Source of the DNA: Lachnospiraceae bacterium | Lineage (GTDB): Bacteria; Bacillota; Clostridia; Lachnospirales; Lachnospiraceae | NCBI GenBank assembly: GCA_029338675.1 | Contig: JAQYAV010000068.1 | Span: forward strand, 1 to 32,791 | Reading direction: 5' to 3' | Length of the DNA stretch: 32,791 nt | Shown: one piece after another, positions 25,519-32,791 of the stretch | Layout: each line of letters starts with the position of its first letter | Numbering within the stretch: position 1 is the first letter of the stretch | Notes under the pieces: model-generated | Databases searched by the model: none | Told to the model about the DNA's origin: nothing | Seen by the model: the letters and a program-made list of their open reading frames with translations, nothing else | Translations under genes and position numbers: made by a program

Positions 25519-26451
25519 ATGTCATTTAATTTTAAAGAAGTAATGAATAAACCGGAACGTCTTGCTCCGGGTCATAGAATGTGTGCTGGTTGTGGTGGTA
25601 CTATCGCTGTTCGTACAGTACTTAGAGCCTTAAAGGAAGGCGATAAAGCAGTAATCGGCAATGCAACTGGATGTTTAGAGGTTTCTTCTTTCATGTATCC
25701 ATATACTGCATGGGAAGATAGTTATATGCATAACACTTTCGAAAACGCTGGTGCAACAATGGCTGGTATAGAAACTGCATATAATGCCTTAAAGAAAAAG
25801 GGAAAAGTTAAGGATAATTATAAATTTATTACCTTTGGTGGTGACGGAGGTACATACGATATTGGTTTCCAGTCTTTATCTGGTGCAATGGAACGTAATC
25901 ACGATATGGTATATGTTTGCTATGATAACGGAGCTTATATGAATACTGGTATCCAGCGTTCTTCTGCAACTCCTATGTATGCTGACACAACAACTACTCC
26001 TGTTGGTAAAGTATCAAATGGTAAAATGCAAAATCGTAAAGATTTAGCTTCAATAATAGCTAACCACGATATTCCATACGTGGCACAGTCTACTTTTATC
26101 GGAACTATGAAGGATTTATATGAGAAGTCAGAAAAAGCAATCTACACTCCTGGTGCAGCATTCCTTAATATTATGGCTCCATGTCCAAGAGGTTGGAGAT
26201 ACGATACTCCTGATATTATGAAAATATGTAAGTTAGCAGTTGAAACCTGCTATTGGCCTTTATTTGAGGTTGTAGAAGGCAAATGGATTCTTAATTACGA
26301 GCCAAAGAAAAAGCTTCCAATTGAAGACTTCTTACGTCCACAAGGAAGATTCAAGCATTTATTTAAGCCTGAGAACGAACACCTTCTTGTTCAATATCAG
26401 GAAGAGGTTGATAGACGCTGGGAAGATTTATTATTTAGATGTTCTAGATAA
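25519..26451 (+). CDS. porB: Pyruvate-type ferredoxin oxidoreductase, beta subunit
   Basis: The protein has 310 residues. It binds thiamine diphosphate and one [4Fe-4S] cluster. Cluster ligands expected in the family are visible at Cys22 and Cys25 (MCAGCGG), Cys52 (TGCLEVSS) and Cys222 (APCPRGW). The thiamine motif begins GGDGGTYDIG (107-116) and continues to YDNGAYMNTGIQRS. The length matches PorB. It is the last gene of porCDAB and is followed by a palindrome and a bidirectional terminator. Confidence 0.95.
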   Translation: MSFNFKEVMNKPERLAPGHRMCAGCGGTIAVRTVLRALKEGDKAVIGNATGCLEVSSFMYPYTAWEDSYMHNTFENAGATMAGIETAYNALKKKGKVKDNYKFITFGGDGGTYDIGFQSLSGAMERNHDMVYVCYDNGAYMNTGIQRSSATPMYADTTTTPVGKVSNGKMQNRKDLASIIANHDIPYVAQSTFIGTMKDLYEKSEKAIYTPGAAFLNIMAPCPRGWRYDTPDIMKICKLAVETCYWPLFEVVEGKWILNYEPKKKLPIEDFLRPQGRFKHLFKPENEHLLVQYQEEVDRRWEDLLFRCSR

Positions 26452-26512
26452 GAGACTATTTCATATAGATTTCCAAGTAAAAAAGTCGTGAAATGGCAAT
26501 GTCATTAAGTTG

Positions 26513-26531
26513 ATAATTGTGACACAATTAT
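26513..26531. promoter_or_regulatory. Perfect 19-bp palindrome between porB and holA
   Basis: ATAATTGTG and CACAATTAT flank a single central A. It lies in the 3' region of porCDAB, 9 bases before the terminator. There is no T-run right after it, so it is not itself a terminator. It shares TTGTG/CACAA half-sites with Rex operators but lacks the Rex spacing. Confidence 0.45.
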
Positions 26532-26539
26532 ATAAACCA

Positions 26540-26566
26540 AAAAAAGTCGCGAAAGCGACTTTTTTA
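26540..26566. terminator. Bidirectional terminator between porB and holA
   Basis: A perfect stem GTCGC/GCGAC with a GAAA tetraloop is flanked by runs of A and T that pair with each other. Both strands therefore carry a hairpin followed by T residues, serving the convergent porCDAB and comEC-holA transcripts. Confidence 0.92.
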
Positions 26567-26582
26567 TTTGGCGTAAATAGCT

Positions 26583-27578
26583 TTAATGTAATAAATTGAT
26601 AATGAGTGTTTCAACAGCTAATGCATCTCTCATTCGGCCACTTTTTATATCACTGTCCGCTTCCTGACACAAATTCACTTTTTCAACAAGCTCATCATAT
26701 GTATATCCATTACAAAATCCAATATATTTTTTTACTGCAAAAGGTGGAACCTTAATTACAGAAGCAATCTTACTATTATCATAATTACTTTGAAGAGCTA
26801 ACTTGGTTTTCAAGCACAAATTAAATTGTCTTGCTATTAAAAACAAAATTCTCATAGCCGGTTCTCTTAGAAGTACTAAATCATTATATAAATCAATGGT
26901 TTTCTTTTTATCTTTTCTAGACAAAGCATCCATCATATCGAATATTTTGCCTTCGATTTGATTTACACATAAAACATCAACGTCTTCATCATTGACTATT
27001 TTTTTGTCATAGCAATAGGATTTAAGTTTCTCAACCTCGTTAAACAGCGTATTCATATCAGTTCCAACGCCTTCAATAAGTTTATATAAGGTTTTATCAT
27101 TAATTGATATCCCATCTTTCGAAAACAATGACTTAAGCCAAACAAGTAATGTTCTTTCATCTGGTGTTGAAAAGAATGCTGTAACTCCTTTTTTGACCAC
27201 TGCTTTATATAGTTTACTTCTTTTATCTATATTATCCTCTGAAAAAACAATAATCGTAGTTTCAGGTATGTCCTCAAATAATTTTTCAATAGTTTCATTT
27301 CCCTTTTTAAAGAAATCACTACCTTCAACTAATACTACTCTTCTATCTGCAAAAAATGGCATAGTAGTAGCAAAAGAATATATCTCATCACTATTAATGT
27401 TACTTCCCTTAAAGGCACAAAAATTCATAGTATCATTAACATCAGTTATCGCTCCAAGCAGTTTATTTTTATATTGATTCAATAAATACTTTTCATCACC
27501 GCCAAGTAAGTAAATATTCGAATAGCTATTATTCTCAATATGCGAATTAATAATATTCATGCCATTTTCTTCTGCCAT
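26583..27578 (-). CDS. holA: DNA polymerase III delta subunit (HolA)
   Basis: The protein has 331 residues. It is the clamp-loader subunit that opens the sliding clamp. The N-terminal RecA-like domain has YLLGGDEKYLLNQYKNKL and VVLVEGSDFFKKGNE, and the C-terminal collar domain lies after about residue 215. Sequence identity in this family is always low, but length, order of motifs and position next to comEC, a frequent clostridial neighbour, agree. The gap from comEC is 67 bases, and AGAGGTG lies a little before ATG. Confidence 0.92.
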   Translation of the reverse strand: MAEENGMNIINSHIENNSYSNIYLLGGDEKYLLNQYKNKLLGAITDVNDTMNFCAFKGSNINSDEIYSFATTMPFFADRRVVLVEGSDFFKKGNETIEKLFEDIPETTIIVFSEDNIDKRSKLYKAVVKKGVTAFFSTPDERTLLVWLKSLFSKDGISINDKTLYKLIEGVGTDMNTLFNEVEKLKSYCYDKKIVNDEDVDVLCVNQIEGKIFDMMDALSRKDKKKTIDLYNDLVLLREPAMRILFLIARQFNLCLKTKLALQSNYDNSKIASVIKVPPFAVKKYIGFCNGYTYDELVEKVNLCQEADSDIKSGRMRDALAVETLIINLLH

Positions 27579-27645
27579 ATCCTACACCTCTACAAAACTT
27601 CTTATAGCATTAATATAATATCACAAATATGTCCATTTGGGGATT

Positions 27646-30081
27646 TTATTTCTCAGTTATTTGAATATAACCTTCATAATCTGTTCTAAATACTTTTATT
27701 TTCTTTTCTTCCATTAAACTAAGTATTTCTTTATTCGGATGACCATATCTATTATTTTTTCCGCAAGAAATAATACCAAGACTCGTTACATACTTCTCAT
27801 AAAAGCTTTCACATAGGGAATTTTTAGAACCATGATGCGGAAGCTTAATCACATCAATGGTATATTGGTTTTCGTTTTCTTTCACAATATTCTCCATTGC
27901 TTCTATTCCTATATCTCCAGTAAATAGCGCGCTTATTTTATTTGTTTTATATAATACACAAAGTGACATATCGTTTTTATCTTCACTCGTATAATTATTT
28001 TTAGGATGAATAATATCAATAAGGAAGCCCTCTTCTTTTATGCAATACGTATCATCCACGTGCAAAACATTTATTTTATTGTCCTTTGCTAGCATTATAA
28101 GCTCATTATACTTTTCATCAACCATAGTATTACTTGCCAAAACAATATTGTCGATTCGTATACCGCTCAAAAAATATTCCTCCATGATTTGCAGCAATCC
28201 ATTTATATGATCATTATCTAGATGTGTTACAAACCAATAATTCACATGTGCCATTTTATTATATTTTAGGCTTGGCACTATTACTTTATCTGAAATTTGA
28301 TTTACACTTGACGAACCACCATCAATTACAATATTTATACCATTTTGATTTTTAATCAAAATACAGTCTCCTTGTCCCACATCTAAAAATATAATGCTAC
28401 TTTTGTTAAAGGCTGACGGTGCAAAAACCACTAAAAACTGAAGCAAAAACAAGCACATAAGCATAGTAAAAGTAATTAACTTATATTGTTTTTTATTCAA
28501 CCATAATCTTTTGTGCTTATATATTAACTCACGTATTTTTCTATTTATTTGCTGATTAAATATAGATATTAGTGCAAGCAATATCATATAGTATACGATA
28601 ATCTGCCACACATATAGCTTTCCTATATTAAGCCTAGCTAATGGAAGGAGCAGAATTTTCTTTGAAATTATCTCAAAGGAAGCCAAAATTGTTTTACCAG
28701 GCCAAATCACTATCTTAGCTAAATTAATCGAAAAAAATGAAATGCATACGGAAGCTAGTCCACTTATTATTACATAAAACATAAGAGGCACTACAAATAA
28801 ATTAAGAGCAAAAGAATATATGGAATATTCATAATATGAACTAACTGTTATAGGAAATGTTATTAAGCTTATTGACATTGAAAATATCAAACTAGACACC
28901 ATTTTTCTTATTATTTTACTTTTTGATTTCGTTTTTTTCACAAAAATGGATTTAGTTATATAATTTGCTGCTACTATTGCAAACATTGCCGAAAAACTAA
29001 GCAAAAGGCCATTATTACATATCATTTTAGAATTAAACGATATAATTACTGCCGCAGCAATAGACATTGATGTAAGAGTATCACAATTGGTTCCGACTAT
29101 TTCTGTTATTAAAAAATAGCAAAGCATAATTACTGCTCTAATTGTGGCGACTGAATTACTTGTCATAATTCCATATAAACTAATTATAATAATCGATGTT
29201 CCACCTGCAAAAACAAACTTTACTCCAAGATTTCTTAACCATTTATATATTAATCCACCAATAACAGAAATATGTAACCCCGAGATAGCTAAAATATGAG
29301 CTATTCCAGCAGCCTTATATAAGTCCCTCCTGCTGTCTTCTATTTGATTTTTATCTCCAAACAAAATCCCGTAATATAAAGAACTTGCATCATTATCTGT
29401 TATATTACTCAATTGTTTTTCTAATATTTTTTTTATTTTATTCAATGTATTTTTAATGGAATAATATATTTTTTGAAAAATAGACTTCTTATATGACCTA
29501 CAATATGAAATACTAATTTCTTTATCATTAGAAAAAAATGCTACATTTATATCCTCATAATAGTTTCTTGCTGAAAACTGACCTTGATTAGTAGAATCCT
29601 TAAAAGAATTAACTCTTCCTGAAATATTCAAAGTATCCCCTATTGTCATATTGCATTCTTGCTCAAAGTAGATATACATAAAATATCCACCGCAATAGAT
29701 TTTTCCATCTAAGGTCGATTCTATTAATTTTACTTTACATGTTTTATCTGTTATAGAATCAATTATTCCTATTGCATTTATTTCTTTGCTATATTCATTT
29801 TTAAAGTACTTTCCTTTAACAATATAATTATTATTTTCATATAGCATTTTATCATTATTTGATATTTTTACATTCCCTAATAAATAAGGCCATATATTTC
29901 CAATGCAAAACATCAATACGTATATTAGTAATATTTTTGTTTTTTTATTTTTCTTATATAGCAACGCACAACAAATAAGCATAATAAAGATTATGCTTAT
30001 TTGTGTTATTCCTTTGGTATAAAAATATGTCACCTCTCCAAGTGCAAATCCTACAACCGTCCAGAATAATGGTCTTTTCAT
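27646..30081 (-). CDS. comEC: ComEC/Rec2 DNA-uptake channel with metallo-beta-lactamase-like domain
   Basis: The protein has 811 residues, full length. N-terminal membrane helices (about 5-65) flank a soluble DUF4131-type domain (about 75-200). The competence membrane domain (about 230-510) has the signature YGILFGDKNQI and HILAISGLHIS. The C-terminal metallo-beta-lactamase-like domain (about 560-811) has VGQGDCILI, VIDGGSSS, the metal motif THLDNDH and KLPHHGSKNS. ComEC carries single-stranded DNA across the membrane during transformation. It starts 21 bases after the GerMN gene. Confidence 0.95.
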   Translation of the reverse strand: MKRPLFWTVVGFALGEVTYFYTKGITQISIIFIMLICCALLYKKNKKTKILLIYVLMFCIGNIWPYLLGNVKISNNDKMLYENNNYIVKGKYFKNEYSKEINAIGIIDSITDKTCKVKLIESTLDGKIYCGGYFMYIYFEQECNMTIGDTLNISGRVNSFKDSTNQGQFSARNYYEDINVAFFSNDKEISISYCRSYKKSIFQKIYYSIKNTLNKIKKILEKQLSNITDNDASSLYYGILFGDKNQIEDSRRDLYKAAGIAHILAISGLHISVIGGLIYKWLRNLGVKFVFAGGTSIIIISLYGIMTSNSVATIRAVIMLCYFLITEIVGTNCDTLTSMSIAAAVIISFNSKMICNNGLLLSFSAMFAIVAANYITKSIFVKKTKSKSKIIRKMVSSLIFSMSISLITFPITVSSYYEYSIYSFALNLFVVPLMFYVIISGLASVCISFFSINLAKIVIWPGKTILASFEIISKKILLLPLARLNIGKLYVWQIIVYYMILLALISIFNQQINRKIRELIYKHKRLWLNKKQYKLITFTMLMCLFLLQFLVVFAPSAFNKSSIIFLDVGQGDCILIKNQNGINIVIDGGSSSVNQISDKVIVPSLKYNKMAHVNYWFVTHLDNDHINGLLQIMEEYFLSGIRIDNIVLASNTMVDEKYNELIMLAKDNKINVLHVDDTYCIKEEGFLIDIIHPKNNYTSEDKNDMSLCVLYKTNKISALFTGDIGIEAMENIVKENENQYTIDVIKLPHHGSKNSLCESFYEKYVTSLGIISCGKNNRYGHPNKEILSLMEEKKIKVFRTDYEGYIQITEK

Positions 30082-30102
30082 TCTGTTTCATCCTATGAGA
30101 TT

Positions 30103-30981
30103 TTATTTTACCAGATCCTGGTTAAACTGAAGTGGTTTAGAAACATCCACTGTTTTCTTATAATTATCAATTAAAGAGCCTTCTTCAGTAATAACGACTT
30201 TATCAATATCATCTAATGAAGTTAATGTATTTACTATGGAATAAATGATTAATGAGCTTTTCACATTGGAAGAACTCTCAAATTCCTTGTTAAAATCAAC
30301 ATAACAAATCTTATTATCGACAATAACCGAATTAATTACCGTCTTAGCTGGAATAACCTTTACCTCAACTAAATAATTCACAATTCTCTTGTAGAAGGAA
30401 TCATTTGCAACAGAATATAGCTTCACTTTACTTTTTACCAATCCATCTCCTGCTTCATTAGGTAAATAAAAAACGGTATCATTATAGTTATATCCATAAT
30501 CCTTTGAATAACCATACAAATAAAATGTACTTCTATCTACTAAAAGAGAATACATAACATTATCATCCATATCATATAATTCAATATCAATCTTATTTAT
30601 TCCATCTAAAGCAAACAAAGTGTTTGTTATTGCTGCAATAATAAGCTTGTTATCTTTCATATAATACACATTATTCAATGTTACCTTAATAGATAAAGTA
30701 TTTTCTTCATCCATCATATAATTATACTTTACTAACTTACCATCATAAACATCAATAAGAGCATCCATCATTTCTTCTATACATGCGTTAATAGAATCCG
30801 GTTGTTTTAGCTGATATTTAGTTTCCGATTTATTAATTCCATATTCATCTGGAATAAATAAATCAACTAAATTTGCTTCAACATTTGCATCTTTAAAGTT
30901 TTTCTCATTGTTACTATTTTCTCCACAACTACACATGAAGATGCAACAAATAAGTAATATAACACACAAATATCGTCTCAT
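30103..30981 (-). CDS. Lipoprotein with two GerMN domains, start revised
   Basis: The frame is open from 30987. I place the start at 30981 (292 residues, MRRYLCVILL) because GGAG lies 7 bases before the second ATG and only 1 base before the first. A lipoprotein signal ends at a lipobox-like FMCSC, then comes a Ser/Asn-rich linker. Two GerMN-type domains follow (about 40-155 and 160-290). The second has the typical KTVINSVIVDNKICYVDFNKEFE and IIYSIVNTLTSLDDIDKVVI. GerMN domains occur in the spore germination protein GerM and in LpqB, the lipoprotein partner of the MtrAB two-component system. Here the gene directly follows a sensor kinase, the same kind of pairing. Confidence 0.88.
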   Translation of the reverse strand: MRRYLCVILLICCIFMCSCGENSNNEKNFKDANVEANLVDLFIPDEYGINKSETKYQLKQPDSINACIEEMMDALIDVYDGKLVKYNYMMDEENTLSIKVTLNNVYYMKDNKLIIAAITNTLFALDGINKIDIELYDMDDNVMYSLLVDRSTFYLYGYSKDYGYNYNDTVFYLPNEAGDGLVKSKVKLYSVANDSFYKRIVNYLVEVKVIPAKTVINSVIVDNKICYVDFNKEFESSSNVKSSLIIYSIVNTLTSLDDIDKVVITEEGSLIDNYKKTVDVSKPLQFNQDLVK

Positions 30982-31018
30982 TATCATTCTCCAATCAATT
31001 CAACAAAAAACATTAATG

Positions 31019-32431
31019 CTATTTATTTATTGGAATCTTAATTGTAAAGGTTGTACCTTCACCTGATTCACTATATAACTTAATGCTTCCATTATGCAAT
31101 AATATAACATTTTTAGTTATGGCAAGACCAAGACCTGTTCCTCCTGTATCTCTACTACGGGCCTTGTCAACTCTGTAAAATCTTTCAAACACCTTGTCCT
31201 TACAATCCTCTGGTATACCTACTCCAGAGTCTGCAACCTTAATGTGAAAGAATTTGTGATCAGCGTTTAATGTTACCTTAACCCAACCATTATCAACATT
31301 ATATTTAACAGCATTTTCAATTATATTTGTAAGAGCTAACCCAAGTTTTACTTCATCAACAATTGCAACTACATCTCTATAGCTTTCATATGTTATTTCA
31401 ATACCTCTGCTCTTTGCAATAGGTGTAACTCTCTTTAGTGTTATTTCAAGTAAACTATTAATACTTACCTCTTCCAAATTCATCTCAGCCGATTGTTTGT
31501 CAAACTTAACCAAAGTAAGTAAATCGTTAATAATCTGACTCTCCCTATCAATCTCATCAACAATATCAGTCATAAAATCCTTATACATGGCAAGATCAGC
31601 TTCTTCATTTTGCACAAGTGAATCTGCTAATACCTTCATTGATGTAATCGGTGTCTTAAGCTCATGTGATACATTTGAAACAAATTCCTGTCTTGTTGAA
31701 TCAATCTCCTTAAGCTTACTAATTGTATCATTATAACTCTGTGAAATATCTTGTATCTCCTTGAAGCCTCTAACAGGAATCTTTTCTTCTAAATGGCCAT
31801 CCCCAACAATTTGCATTCGTTTATTAACCATTCTAACCCCTCTTGAGCAGGCTGTGCCAAAAATTAATGCAAAAATAACTCCTACTAATATAATTAAACC
31901 AAAGAATAGGGCATTTTTGCCATATATTACATTTGTAAAATTTTCAAGACCTTTTAAAGATGCAGTAATCACAATAGCACCTACTACATTCTCTTCTATT
32001 TCCACTGGTCGAACATATTGAATAAAGCCATCTTTTTCATTTAGCTCTGATTCTTCTCCTGTATCAATGGCAGTAATCACATCTTTGTTAATCATTATTG
32101 AGCCTTTATTAATGGAATTGGAATCTCCAATAACTACGTACTCAGAATTAATTATCATAACACGACCTTCAACATGATTAGCTAGTGAATACATACTATG
32201 CTCAACATTTCCACCTTTTTTCACATTAAAGTTCTCTTCCTTAAGACAGGTTTCAAGTACATTGCACTCTGATTTTATTCGTTCTACAACTTCACTTCTG
32301 TACTTATCATGGTACATTCTGTTTACACCATATGAATAAATAAGCATAACAATTGTGCATGCAATAATCATATAAACAAATGCAAATGTCTTAATACTTA
32401 TTGCAGGCAAAATTTTATTAAACTTCTTCAC
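31019..32431 (-). CDS. Membrane sensor histidine kinase
   Basis: The protein has 470 residues and starts with GTG (GAGGAAG upstream). One membrane segment (about 14-36) is followed by an extracytoplasmic sensor region (37-173), a second membrane segment (174-196) and a HAMP linker (197-250). The HisKA domain has the phospho-acceptor His256 in VSHELKTPITS, and the catalytic ATPase domain has IENAVKYN, DSGVGIP, FERFYRVDKARSR and GTGLGLAI. It is the PhoR/WalK/ResE type. Such kinases usually follow a response-regulator gene immediately, but here the 360 bases upstream hold no such gene, only a promoter and a repeat array. It heads the kinase-GerMN-comEC-holA transcript. Confidence 0.93.
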   Translation of the reverse strand: MKKFNKILPAISIKTFAFVYMIIACTIVMLIYSYGVNRMYHDKYRSEVVERIKSECNVLETCLKEENFNVKKGGNVEHSMYSLANHVEGRVMIINSEYVVIGDSNSINKGSIMINKDVITAIDTGEESELNEKDGFIQYVRPVEIEENVVGAIVITASLKGLENFTNVIYGKNALFFGLIILVGVIFALIFGTACSRGVRMVNKRMQIVGDGHLEEKIPVRGFKEIQDISQSYNDTISKLKEIDSTRQEFVSNVSHELKTPITSMKVLADSLVQNEEADLAMYKDFMTDIVDEIDRESQIINDLLTLVKFDKQSAEMNLEEVSINSLLEITLKRVTPIAKSRGIEITYESYRDVVAIVDEVKLGLALTNIIENAVKYNVDNGWVKVTLNADHKFFHIKVADSGVGIPEDCKDKVFERFYRVDKARSRDTGGTGLGLAITKNVILLHNGSIKLYSESGEGTTFTIKIPINK

Positions 32432-32479
32432 AATTCTTCCTCATTTCGTTATATAAACTATTAGCTATAATACTAAATC

Positions 32480-32508
32480 ATAATATCACACACCATGTGC
32501 ATCGTAAA
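32480..32508 (-). promoter_or_regulatory. Promoter of the kinase-GerMN-comEC-holA unit
   Basis: On the minus strand TTTACG (32503-32508) and TATTAT (32480-32485) are separated by 17 bases, with TGA before the -10 (extended -10). The -10 segment GTGTGATATTATG resembles GTGTGATATTGTG in the nearby 27-bp repeats. Confidence 0.6.
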
Positions 32509-32587
32509 GCACGCATTTGTAATAATAATCATTGTAAGACTTATTATTATTTTATATAATTGTACTATAGGAATATTAGAAACATAG

Positions 32588-32791
32588 ATATAAAGTGGCA
32601 GTAAAATATGATACGTATTATGCGAAAATATAATATCATAAATATTATGTAACAATACAATACCATACATATTATGTAACAACACAATATCACACATATT
32701 ATGTAACAACACAATATCACACATATTATGTAACAACACAATATCACACATATTATGTAACAACACAATATCACACATATTATGTAACAAC
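32588..32791. repeat. 27-bp tandem repeat array, cut by the window edge
   Basis: Units begin at 32642, 32669, 32696, 32723, 32750 and 32777, with an exact 27-base period. The last is cut at the window end. From 32696 the units are identical. Diverged copies lie at 32615 and, more weakly, 32588, so the array decays towards the kinase gene. Each unit contains the palindrome ACATATTATGT. It is too uniform for CRISPR (no spacers). The minus-strand frame through it only repeats LLHNMCDIV and has no ribosome site. The rest of 32432-32588 is AT-rich with the kinase promoter. Confidence 0.92.

Noticed and set aside
26513-26531. Rex operator
   Set aside because: The half-sites TTGTG and CACAA are separated by 1 base, whereas Rex sites need a much wider spacing within an 18-bp operator.
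32473-32790. Open frame on the minus strand with LLHNMCDIV repeats
   Set aside because: The 27-bp period keeps every frame open. There is no ribosome site, and the frame overlaps the kinase promoter. It is a by-product of the tandem array.
32588-32791. Possible CRISPR array
   Set aside because: The repeats are contiguous 27-bp units with no variable spacers and no cas genes nearby.

Overview
This looks like about 33 kb of chromosome from a low-GC, anaerobic, probably spore-forming clostridium, most likely Lachnospiraceae. That placement is my inference. It rests on the AT-rich sequence, the glgC-glgD pair, SpoVG, WhiA with a Crh-like HPr, a four-subunit pyruvate-type ferredoxin oxidoreductase, a signal-less CwlC-type amidase, and zinc-ribbon and GerMN envelope proteins. 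I see no prophage, insertion sequence, CRISPR array or rRNA. Apart from the porCDAB operon, every gene is on the minus strand.

Layout in minus-strand transcription order, from the right edge leftwards. (1) A 27-bp tandem repeat array runs off the right edge. It is followed by a sensor kinase, a GerMN lipoprotein, comEC and holA. (2) porCDAB (plus strand) converges on holA across a bidirectional terminator and has a leader of about 240 nt with inverted repeats. (3) A zinc-ribbon membrane protein, an anchored protein with a DxDxDG loop and an aconitase-superfamily hydratase follow. (4) Next come NfeD, an SPFH (stomatin/flotillin) protein and a small helical protein. (5) After a gap holding 23/69-bp repeats come glgC, glgD and spoVG. 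(6) hprK and a ROK glucokinase follow. (7) murB, rapZ, whiA and a Crh-like HPr are tightly packed. (8) A 906-residue Sel1/TPR protein follows. (9) clpB and an N-acetylmuramoyl-L-alanine amidase follow. (10) A PH-domain protein and a membrane-anchored protein with a polymorphic-toxin-type nuclease-like domain lie at the left edge.

Taken together, regions 5-7 form a carbon-control and envelope neighbourhood: glycogen synthesis, HPr kinase, glucokinase, a regulatory HPr homologue in which the catalytic His15 is Glu, RapZ, WhiA and MurB. The least ordinary items are the standalone toxin-like protein at the left edge, the Glu15 HPr, the repeat-linker amidase, the por leader (with a tRNA-like relic on its opposite strand), and the 27-bp array, whose unit resembles the extended -10 region of the adjacent kinase promoter. 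I found no clear multi-gene system that I would call new. Most genes are recognisable housekeeping functions.
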